Positions 1 to 11,200 of a stretch of DNA of 64,000 nt are shown in pieces; position 1 is the first letter of the stretch; each line of letters opens with the position of its first letter. The notes beneath the pieces were generated by a model. It saw only the letters and a program-made list of their open reading frames with translations. It had not been told where the DNA came from and did no database searches. The DNA comes from Heligmosomoides polygyrus polygyrus (taxonomy: Eukaryota > Nematoda > Chromadorea > Rhabditida > Heligmosomidae), in NCBI GenBank assembly GCA_947396885.1, contig OX377205.1, forward strand, positions 75,302,969-75,366,968, written 5' to 3'. The translations under genes and the position numbers were made by a program.

Positions 1-21
1 GCCACAAGGCAACCCAACATC

Positions 22-640
22 GCGATTTTTATTTCATTGATGGTGCAAATGTTGCTTACATGAAGTGTCAAAACGAGACTATGTGTGCTTTTTACAACTG
101 GTTTTGTTGCGTTGTTTACAGGTGTAGAACTCCATGTCAACAGAAGTTTGGCTATCAGTCTGAAAAAAAATCGAGACGTCTTTGACGAGGGTTTGGCGCA
201 GTCTCTTTTTTTGGCTCCAAAAAGTAGGCCGCTTTTCCGCTTCTCAAAACGAGCTTTGAACAATTATTTTCCCTCAACTACAAGAGTTTTGTTGTAATTT
301 CAAGTAATGTGTTCATCTATGGTAGGTGAATTAAAGTTTTAAAAGAAGTCGTCCTTGAGCAAAAAATAATTCTAACTTTTGGAAAAACAGAGAAACTTTA
401 GAACAGCATGGAAGGTAGTCGTAGATTGATTTCAAACATTCATTCGGCATGTGTAATAAAGAGAAACTTTATTTGTATCTGGTCTGATGTAGAAAGAACT
501 CATTTGATTTGGAAGATGTTCAGTTTGATTTTAAAAGCAAGAGGCTTGTCAAGAAGAGTGTCCAGTTTGACAAGAAAATGGTGTTGATGAGCTGGAGATA
601 TAAGACTTGCACTGACACAAATTCCCACTGATTTTCCTCC
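22..640 (+). repeat. Dispersed repeat R, copy 1
   Basis: Aligns over about 600 bp with 4750-5432 and 25436-25890. Shared landmarks are a GCGATTTTTATTT start, TGTAGAACTCCATG, a GATGAGGG/GACGAGGG segment, a CCGCCTTTCCGCT-like segment, and a distal part with AATGTAGAAAGA and GAAAATGG. The short open frames within it are not conserved between copies, so I treat it as non-coding. Confidence 0.7.
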
Positions 641-1142
641 GAAAGTTTCAAAGAAAAACACGTGATTCATCTCGATTTAAACGGAACCTCTCAGTTATGG
701 TTAGGACCCGATTTGTGAATGATGGTAAATAAGGCTGCTAGACTGTCCATTCCTTACAATGATCCAAACAATCGAGAACGAGTTTTGTCCATTCCTATTA
801 TATAAAGGAGACTTTGAATAATGGGCGCATGCAGCGCAGTACGATGAGGTGCCGGCTACTGCTTACATCCGATACCAGGTTCGTGGTTCGGATGTCTTGC
901 CCAGACCAACCAAGTCTTCTGTCCCTCCTGGATAGAACAATTGATTTAAAACTTGTCGTAGAAGACAAAACACTGTTTCTCTCTACTTCGGCTTGTCAGC
1001 GTAAGTCAGCGGCCAGCGTATGGCCAAATACGCATTCACGTCGCCTACACGACATCCCGTAGAAGTAGAATGCGCTGGCGCATCCCAAAGAGATTAGATT
1101 ACACCATCCTTTATCCTTTGAATGGTGGTTCTTTTGCATTTA
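641..1142. other. No recognisable feature
   Basis: Between dispersed repeat R and the first mariner relict. Short open frames only; no splice-bounded exon or known domain seen. Confidence 0.5.
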
Positions 1143-1907
1143 TTAGGTTGATCAAAAGTCTTGCAACATTTGCGCTCCTGCCTGTTAAATTTGTTGAAGT
1201 TCTTACAGTATTGATCTTGTGTGATGACGTCACAGTACATTCCCAAAGCTTCCTCACGCATACTATGTATATAAAGCCTCGTCGAGTACGAATACAGCAC
1301 CAATGTCAACGATAAGCAGCAGCATCCTACGACCTATCGTCTACTACCAATTTCAGCAAGGCCATTCGCAAGGACTGCAGCCCCAACATCTGCGCTGCAT
1401 TCAAGGAGGAAATCGTTCACTATTCCACAGTGGCCCGTTGGTACCAGCTCTACGCTCTACGCTCTACGCTACCCAGCTCCAGAGCTTGGCCGACGCCATG
1501 CGCCAACAACGTCCAGAACAGGAAAATGTTCACCTGCAGCACGACTATGCGCTTCCTCATGTCGCAAACGTGAGTCGCAAGAAAATTCAGAAGTTAGACT
1601 GGGAAGTTTTGCTCCATCCCTTGTACTCTCCAGACCTCGCCCCTTCTGACTACCACCTGCTCAGAGCTCTGAAGCAGCATCTTCGAGGTAGAGATCCCGG
1701 TGATCGACGTCAACTGGAAATGGAGGTTTCTGAATTATTTTCTTCGCAGCCCTCAGAATTCTGGGGGAAAGGAATTGAATGGTTGCCTCAAAGATGGGAT
1801 AGGATATTAGACTTGGATCAGAAATGTACCCTGGACAGAATTTTTGTATATTGTATTGTATTGTAATTTTATTGTGCTAGTGTTGCAAGACTTTTCGATC
1901 AACCCAA
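1143..1907 (+). mobile_element. Mariner relict, 765 bp, internally deleted
   Basis: Terminal inverted repeats start TTAGGTTGATCAAAAGTCTT on the left, and the reverse complement of the right end begins TTGGGTTGATCGAAAAGTCT. Both ends are flanked by TA, the Tc1/mariner target site. The coding remnant (about 1500-1830) keeps the third catalytic region YSPDLAPSDYHLL. The second aspartate block is HDYALPH instead of HDNARPH, and the N-terminal half is gone. Full-length elements are about 1.3 kb, so roughly 40% is lost. It lies just downstream of the FAAH stop. Confidence 0.85.
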
Positions 1908-1918
1908 TACTGTTATCG

Positions 1919-1924
1919 TTTATT
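1919..1924 (-). terminator. Candidate FAAH poly(A) signal
   Basis: AATAAA on the minus strand about 225 bp past the FAAH stop and just outside the mariner relict that ends at 1907. Only the hexamer is seen, so usage is unproven. Confidence 0.3.
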
Positions 1925-2147
1925 ATTGTTTGCTTATCGTGGAAACACTTATTGACGCCTTTTTTCGTGCTTTGCACATATCTCAGGTTTCAATCTTCAT
2001 CTATGACTGATGATAAGATGCAATCCACTCTCTAATAAAGAATTAAGTAAACATCAACTGGGCGCTCATATGATAAAAATTTGTAACGTAAGAGAAGGAT
2101 GGAATGGTCGAAACGTTCGACTAGACATCAAGCGCGAATCGAGTCCG

Positions 2148-2243
2148 CTACTTCTCCCATGCCGGCTTCCAGCCTCCGAATGCTGCATTAATCTCCCTCG
2201 CCGCAGCTAGAAGCAATCGTTCGCAACCAGGAGACGCCACTAC
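2148..2243 (-). CDS. faah: FAAH exon 10 (terminal exon with TAG)
   Basis: Residues 525-555 and the stop. Begins [20 protein letters not shown] and ends in [10 protein letters not shown], matching the family C-terminus 'VV..P..DRL.LAVA.ELE..FGGW.PP'. Acceptor AAAATTTAG; TAG at 2150-2148. The intron before it is 63 bp. Confidence 0.93.
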   Translation of the reverse strand, partial: VVASPGCERLLLAAAREINAAFGGWKPAWEK

Positions 2244-5200
2244 CTAAATTTTAGAGGAAAATGTCAAATACATAAATATAGCCACTCCAGATGGTCTGGT
2301 CCGCACCTGTACTCCAAGAGGAAGTCCGTTCGTGTCCAGACCCATGGGACACTGAATGGCTGGAAGTGCGAGGACGTTGAAAAGGGCAGTGTAAGAAGTG
2401 TCCAGCATCGCGAACAGTGGCTCATTATGGAATGGTATCGTAGCCGGCCATCTGTAAAAATGTTTCCTCATAAGAAGTGATTCCCTATTTACGTAGACGT
2501 CTTCGGAACCCGGCCTTTAAGACGCGCTGGATATAACGATACACTCCCGATTCAAAGAGGAGCTTCACGTTCCAAATAACTCCTTCTGCAAAATTTGCTC
2601 CCTAATTAAGGAGGAGCAAAATGCTGACTGTGCATCGAAATCGGAGCTGGTCTCCTATGGCTTTGTTAGTAGTCACCTCGGCTGCGCACTGCTGCAATAT
2701 TTCAAGAACAATCTGAGAGGCCCAAGCCCATTAGAGGCTGTCGTATATTCAACAATTTTCTCCATCAGGAATAAAAAGGGAGCCACTGCAAACTGAAATC
2801 CGCTTAATTTTTTTTCGGTCGGCTACATCAAACTTACCTCGTGGTATGTGGATCAAGCGTCCTTACTTTAGTGCTGCTTATTAGTGAGAGCACTTCGGAA
2901 GTCAGGAAATGCATTCATTTTCTGAAGCTATTTTACGCCTACGAGATTGTGGTTTCACATTTCGCTGACGATTACCCAATCAAATGTGTGCTTGAAAGGG
3001 GAAAATCAGCTTCAGTTAGTGCCTGACTCCCGTTATAACGTTGAACTCCGATTTCTTCAAGCGCATCATAGCGAGAGATAGCTGCACCGTTATTATATTC
3101 AGTGGTTCAGTAAGAGCTCCGGTAGCGCACTCGGAGGAGACTACAGCTTCGCCTTGTATCCCCTCCTAGCCATCAAACCTTCCTAGTCCTGAACTTGGTG
3201 GTTCGCTACCAAAATTGCTTCTCTGGAAGGAAGATAGTGCAATACTGCGACAACGGTACTAGTTCATCGACAAGTCATTGCGTAGGTCAATCTCGCATTT
3301 CAGTGTACAATATCCCGCTGTGATTATTGATATGAAGCGCTATTATTTTAATCAATCGTTCACTCATCAGTTTCTGTGCAGCTGGTAGCGGAACAAGTAC
3401 CTGTTCTCTTTATTGATCAGTGTTTTTCGCATACGTATTCGTACTATTAGGGGGCCAAAAGAAATGAGACTCTCCATGCCGTGTCCAAATATCTCGTGAC
3501 TGCAGTCTGGTCTCGTGCTTATCGTATTTGTATGTTTGTATGCTACCTACTGAAGGCCACCTGAGAAGTTACCACTTCCGACCTTTCCAGAAGCATGCCA
3601 AAACCGCAGTCTGTCTTATGCAGAAACCCCAGCCTGACGAGTCGACCTGTGTCGCGCAAATCTCTTCCGATTCCCAACTCCGAGCAGCCTGGACGCAATC
3701 TTAACGGAGGATGAGAAGTACGTCTTCCACCTTAACCATGCCAAGCAGCGAGTCTGGGTGAGGCCTAGTGACCTGTTAGCAAACTTCGTTCAACGAGATG
3801 TTCACGAACTTATTCAGTCACAGCGCGTCAAGAAGGTTCTCCTCTTCGACAACGCAGCACCCCATCGGCAACAAGTGACCACGGATAAGCTTGCCCACCT
3901 AAGCTACGTTCACATGCTTCACCCACCGTATTCGCCGGACATCTCTCCATGCGACTATCACCACTTCTTCGCCTACGGGACTTCCTGATCGGAAGGGACA
4001 CAAGAACCCAAGCAGCCCTTGACAACCATATCGAGCAGTTGATCAACACCAGGCCGAAGCAGTTCTGGAAGGATGGGATCAGGAAGTTGGCTGAGCGATG
4101 GCAGCAAGGTCATTGCCCTTAATGGCAAATACATTCCTCAGCATCGTTGAGTTCTAATTGAGTTATAAAGAGATAAAGAATTTCTTTCAATTTGTCTCAT
4201 TACTTTAGGCTCACCCCCCCCCCCTAATAGTACCTCGTCAAGGAGTTGCGGCAGACTTCCGCCACGCGATGACTCGGGTAAGTACGAAAGCGCCCAGCGT
4301 CTTCCCTGATGAGAAAAGCATCGTATGCAGCGACCTATTCAACGGCAGCAGCACCGGCCCGCAGCGAGCTTGACGGTTACACCTCCGCGGGTCAATCGCG
4401 TATACACCGTTTTCACGTGGAATTGGACACTTTTCAAATCGAGTTGGACACTCTTCTAAGCCAGCTTTAAGACTTTTGAAATCAAAGAGATCTCTTCCAA
4501 ATCAAAATAGCCTTTGCTTGTCTTAAGCTTCAGAGTCAATAAGATAGTTAGAATAATTTATTGTTTAGGGAAATTTTGGTACAAAATTTTTTTTGAAACA
4601 ATTTAGTTTACCTGCTCTAATAAGTGGATAATTTTTAAAATTTTCATTTTTATATACAAAAATAACAATTTAAAATTTGTCTTAAGGTGCAGTAGAAAGG
4701 AAGTATATGGCGCAATAGAAAATCAAATCGCGCAATGCACTCAAAAAGGTCGCCGCAGCTTTTATTTAATGAATTAACTTTTATTTTTCTTTTATTTAGT
4801 GTAAATGGCACTCACACAAACCATCAAACTGAAGCTGAAACTGAAACTGTGTGCTCTTTACAGTTGATTTTGTTGTATTGTTAACAGTTCTACTATTAAT
4901 CGAATAAAAATTGCCATATCTCTGAATAGGGCAGAACGCAGTCTCCTTTTTCCGCACTAAAAAATGGCTGCCTTCCGGCTCTTTAAAATAAAGTTCAAAG
5001 CATTATTTTCCTCGGAGAACTTCTTTTTCTTTTTCAGCGTTCGTCTCGCTTAGTTGCGTGGTCCGCTTTCCCGGAATGTTGGCGCCACTTTTCCCGATCA
5101 AATGTCTGATCAGGGTGCAACCTAGCTATCAATATATTTTTTTTCAAAAATAAAACTTTGAAAGATGAAGCTTAAAATTTCAGACAATGAGTTCATTTAT

Positions 5201-8200
5201 TGAGTAAAAGAAATAAACCTTCAGAAATGTACAAAAATTTTTCATGAACAAAAAAATCCAACCTTTTCAGAGAGTCTTTTTACAAAAAGTGTGGAAAAGA
5301 AATGCAATGTAATGTTAATGTAGAAAAAGCTCATTTCATTTTGGAAGAGTTTGTTTCGATTTCAAAGTCTTCGGCTAGAAGGGTGGCCAATTTGTTTTCA
5401 AAAGTGTCGAATTCGACGTGAAAATGGTATATCACATCACATGTCCTCTTCGAGTCAAGGTAAGATTAAGTGGGACGATTGTGAAGACTAGCGATGACAG
5501 CGTAGGTAGACGAGTAAAGCGTATCGTTGCGTAGAAAACGTCCGATTCCAAATGCATACCCAGCCGTGCGAATCGGGATCAGGGGTGCACATTTAACGGT
5601 TAACGATTTAACGAATTTAACGAATTAACGGCATTTTTCGTTAAAATCTGGCTTAACGACTTAACGGAAATTTTTAGAAATTTAACGGAATTTTTAACGG
5701 ACATTTTTCTCAGTGATTTTATCACTTTTCCCTTTAGTTTTCACTATTATTGCAAGCGTCATCCTTCCGATTAGATCTGTTCCTGAAAAACTATTGAAAC
5801 CAGCAAGAATATTTTAATGCTTTGATACTATTTTCATATCTTTATAGATTCGTTGACGTGCTTGGCGGCAGTACTTTTATATCTCCAAAGTGTATTATTT
5901 CCATAAATTTTATGGCGCATTTGAATTTTGAAATTTGGAATAAAGAAGCATACGAATCTTGGCTCAACAGCTTCACACGAGATCGTACAACACGAGAAAA
6001 AAATGCCAAGATTCAACGACAGTCGAACATGGAATATGATTATCATTATCATTATTGTTAACATTATCCAGGAGCTGGCCCCATTTGCCGACCTCTTTGG
6101 CCTTCACCCAGGAGAACGCCAACCAGAAGGTCCCTGAAGGCCCGAAGGGAGAGTTTCATTCATCCACGTCTTTGTCGATACGAGGGTGACTTAGCAGTCT
6201 CTCGGCTTTCTCCATAAGGTCAGTCGGGTTGCCTTAGTTTCCTTTTCGTCTCATTCTACCACTTGCTCCTGGAGCTTCTGTAAGTTGAAATCATCCTTGG
6301 GCGGGTAATTTCCCCAACTCCTTTTGTCTTCTCCAGACTCTGAAGAAGGCGGTTAAGCCGAGTAAAGAAGCATACCAATATTGGCTCAACAGCTTTACAC
6401 GAGATCATAGAACATGGAACATTTCGGTATTTATTTATTTATTGAAATGCTATGTATGGGACAAGAGTGAGAAAAACTGCAATACAACAAACATCAGAAC
6501 TAACAATCAAAAGTAGCTCCTATATACCTACGCACAGAGAATTTGTTTTGCTGCAATGCGTTTGAAAGAATATTTGGATTCCGTGAGGGAGGTAGTCTTA
6601 TTAAGTTGTAGGTAGGCTAATCCTGCTCTAATTGTAAAAAAAATTTAGCATGATGCATTTTAGAGATACAAGAGTTCTGCGCTGAGCTGCCAAGCACGTC
6701 AACAAATCAACAAAGATACTGGTCCGACACCCGCGTAAGATATGCTTGCCCGCACTTGGCGCTGCTTATCCCAAAACATTTTTGCTCGCCAGCTGAAACA
6801 CTCGAGAAGAAGAGAACGTTTTTAATCGGTGGACGTATTCTCAATTGAGAACAACAACAATAGTATAAAATTTTGGAAAACTGCATTTCCTGAACGTTAG
6901 CAAGTTGACGACCGTGTCATCCCTTTCGGCCGCATGGGATCGAGTGACACGATGTCGTGTCACGGAATTCTAGGATCCTGGGATCTATCTGGTCAAACTT
7001 ACCCAGCCCGCTAAGTGCCGTTCTCTTAAATGATAATTCCACACCTTTTCTTCTTCACCCTGAGGATAATTTTTTGCTGAGAGGCTGTCAACACTTTGTT
7101 GGTAGTGAACTGCTTGTTTTACATTGAAGTGTTACACTCCATTCCTTGAACTTTAGTAGTTGACCTGTTGAAGTTGGAACATATAACGCTTTCCTTGATT
7201 TTTTTCATTTTAAGTAGTAGTTTGCGCTGTGTTTTTTAAACGAAATTTAACGATTTAACGGAAACTTAACGAAAATTTTCCGTTAAAAGATTTCGTTTAA
7301 AAAAATTTAACGCACAGAACTTCGTGTGCACCCCTGATCGGGATCATTACTATCGCTCACAATTTCGCGTCGCATTTTGTTCCTGTCCACATTCTTCCCT
7401 GTTATCGCTCCCAGAGCCATTCATTTCTTGACCTTTTACGCCAACCCATATTAGCGCCCTGCTACGGTGTCATCTGCTTCGGTGAATATTTACTGACGAG
7501 TAGCTGGCACTCGAGCTCACTATGAGGTCACCCACATTTGAGCACTGAGAGCGTGGTGACAGTAGATATCAATGAGTTCAGCTTAATTAACACTCACGAT
7601 GGGAAGAAGAGAAGGCCTTTGTTCCCGAGAGTCTCGACTATCTGTCGCTTCAGTCGGTCGCGAATTCGAGTGCTCTGAGAATCAACTAATGGCGGGAAGA
7701 AAGGCAGCGAATTTCAGTGCGCGATCCGTTTGAGAACATCTGCGAACCTCTGCTCTGGATTCCTCTGTGCTCTGCATCAGCGACTCCAGGCCAACTTGAA
7801 TTATAACGGGGACCTTGTGATGGGATTTGCCGGTGATCCATGCTGGTAGCTCCTTCCAAAAGCTCACCCGTCCAGCATTACCCTGAATTGTGCGGGCTAA
7901 ATTGTAGATATGGAGGCGAAGCCAAACGCACCTCTAGGCTGAGCAGTTTTTTGGAGAGCTCCAAATTTCCTGCCATGCTTGCAGAATAGAATTCGGGGTG
8001 ATGAAGTGTTAGCGGTAGGTCGAGACCCACTCCCTCTAGATTGAAGGTTTTCTCGAAATGGGACACTGCCTGAAACCAATGCAGATTTTTGGAAATTTTG
8101 GAAACTTCTTTGACTAAAACGCTCACTTTCTCTAGGGTTTCACGCATCGTGGTCGACAGTGGCTCGATTAATGGATGGTGAACTCCAAGCATGTAGAAGA

Positions 8201-11200
8201 TACGACACCTACGGAAGTCAACCGGCTCATCCAACTTCAACTCGACGGATCTATCGGCAGCCATAACCTGAATAGTGTTCAGCTCAGTTTCTTTAAACCT
8301 CAATTGGCTGGTACCGAGGATGTAAATTGTTACAACGATGTTTTGCAGCGATCAAAACTTCTAGCGCCAGGCGGGACTCGATCCCGCACCTCTCTCTGAC
8401 CTTGCGGAAATGCTCTACGCCATTACACCACCGGCGCTGTTTGATTGAAGGCAATACCCATTACCCCTCGTGGGACCCAGCTGTTGTGAGAAGATGCACT
8501 GATGTGACAGTATGTCATCGTATCGTATCCATATGCTACAAAAGGGAAGTTGAATACCAAAATTTAGTAGTCTTCTATGAACCACAGAGGGACGCAACAA
8601 ATATTTACCAGGGAAGGGTCTCGTGCGTAGGTCTGAACGGGGGAAATGGGTAGTAGTGCGAGAATTCCACCATTCATATAGTAGAAGAACATGTTTCGTT
8701 TTTGCTGAGTCCTTGAGCCAAAAGAGCTACGGGCCCTCGAAGGGGGAGGGGGTACAGAAGCGCACCGTAAGCACGTGCCCACGTGCATGCGTGCGCGCGC
8801 CATGTTTTATGGGACGCGGCGAAAGGAAGATCGACAAGCGAGTCGCTGTCTCAGCAGGTTATGGGACTGCTTCAAAGATGCTAGTCCAGATGTTCGACTC
8901 CCGTGCTGTGCACCGTTTTTGCATCTCTTCATGACCGCTTCCTCCTTCACCAGTTTGCTTCCTACACATCTCCTACACATTTACTTCACTCTATATTGCT
9001 AAAAGAGCCAGATTTGTGATCAACACCCCATGACCTCGACAGCCCTAGTCACCCGCACCTGCTGTAACCTACCATAATCAGCCGAAATTTCAAAAGCGAA
9101 TGTCAGATTCATGATCAGCACCCCAAATACCCCCCCCCCCCAAGGAGAAGTCTGGGCAAAATCGGTGATTATGCCTTCGACGGCCCTAGTCATTCGTCCT
9201 GCTGTAACCCGTACCTGCTGTGTGGTCACTGTTTAACATTCGCTGAAAAACACAAAACGTACAATAAAAAAAGTGAGAGAACTGAGTAAACCACAGCTCA
9301 TAGTAAACCCTTATTTCACAACTTAAAGTCAAATAAATATGTAGGAGATGAGTAGGAAGTAAGCTGATTTAAACCACCGTCATGGCACTATTGCACTTTC
9401 ACGACTCCAGAGGTCGAGGAGAGGTTGAAAAAAAAATTGGCTCAAATCTGTTATTTGGGGTGCTGATCGCGAAGCTGACATCCGTTTTTGAAATTCATGC
9501 CGATTACGGCAGGTTACAGCAGGTACGGCTAACTAGAGCTCTCGAGGTCATGGAGTGTTATTCATGAATCTGGGGCTTGATCACGAATCTGACCCTTTTG
9601 GCAATTTAAAGTGAAATAAATGTGTAGGAGATGTGTAGGAAGCAAACTGGTGAAGGAGGCAGCGGTTATGAAAAAATGCAAAAATAGTGCATAGCACGGG
9701 AGTAGAACATCTGGTCTAGCACCTTCTCCACCTTCAAGTGCCCGCAGCTCTTTTGGTTTAAGGACTCAGCAAAAGCGAAACATGTTTTTCTACTAAATGA
9801 AGGGTGGAGATTCTCGCAGTACTATCCATTTTCCCCGTTCAGACCTACGCCTGAGACCTTCCCTGGTTAGTATGCCGCCATGAATCCCTCACACCACTGG
9901 ATTTTGATGAATTTCAAGGCTTCCTTTGAAAATCTGTATACAAAATGTTTTAGCATGCCATCTACACATGTCAACAATCCCTTAGGAAAAATGCTAAAAA
10001 CTCGACTTTGATTGAAAGCAAATAGATTGGGTCGCTTCATGAATTCAGGAAACACGAAAAAAGGCGATGCGGTATCAAAATTAAGTGGCACAGTGGACCC
10101 CTCCCCCTGCGCCACATAATTATTTCTTGGTATATAACCAGTTACCACGGATCTCCCTCGATAGAGAGCCTTCGGGCTCTCTTGTTAAGAGGGATCTCGG
10201 GCCGCTTGTCGCAGGGCCACGTGGCGCGTCCCCGGGTGGTGGATAGGGGAATTAAACGCGAACCAAATGCGACCGTGTACTGCCCAGAGACGCAGGTGGG
10301 ATGCAGGGGATGGACTCCTTGCTCCTGCTGTGTCGGGTCGATGCGTTCCTTGTGCGTGGGAGCGGCATGTTCGTGCACAGTGTGCGTGGATGTGTCCGTG
10401 ACTGTGCGGATTGTAACTGTGTCGGCTCGGCCAAAAGCTTGCACTCGGTAGACTGGGAGTACATGTAAGGCGATTCGAGGCCGCCTTAAGTCTCGCCCCG
10501 TCCCTTCGGGCAGTCTGGCTGGCTGCCCGGAGTACCCCGCCCGCACGACAGAGCCTGACTAGCTACCCGTGTTGTATTCCAGTCAAACACAGCAGCACTA
10601 AAGGGCCTCATTCCCCTGACCCCGAAAGAGCCCCCATTTCTGCAGCGATGGGAAGGACGAGTACGGAGAGGCTGCTAAAATCTCAGGGCCTAACCAGGCT
10701 GCGCAAACTGAGAAGGACTAGGATGACGATCTGTACTTACAACGCCCGCACGCTTGCGTCCGAAGCATCCGTCGAGGACCTGATGATGCAAGCCAGGAAG
10801 ATCAAGTACGACGTCATCGGACTGACCGAGACGAGAAGACACCACCCCCTACACGCCGCCTACGACTCCGGAGAAGAACTGTTCCTCGGAACATGCGACA
10901 GCAGGGGAGTAGGCGGCGTTGGTGTCCTCGTCAACACGCACTTGGCCATGAACATCGATTCGTACGAGTCTCTGACTAGCCGAATCGGACGTCTGCGACT
11001 GAAGCGATGTGGCTCCGTGCCAGCCTTGACTGTGTTCGTCGCGTATGCCCCAACATCCGACTACGACGACGAAGACGTCGAGGCCTTCTACGTGGAGCTG
11101 GAGAAGTTCTATAAGGAAGATCACACCTTCTACAAGGTGATCGTCGGCGACTTCAACGCCAAGATCGGGCCACGAAGGTCGCCGGAAGAACTTCACATCG

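Noticed and set aside
10142..10546. 134-codon minus-strand open frame in the RTE 5' UTR
   Set aside because: Antisense to the element, Arg/Pro/His-rich, overlapped by other open frames; a GC-composition effect.
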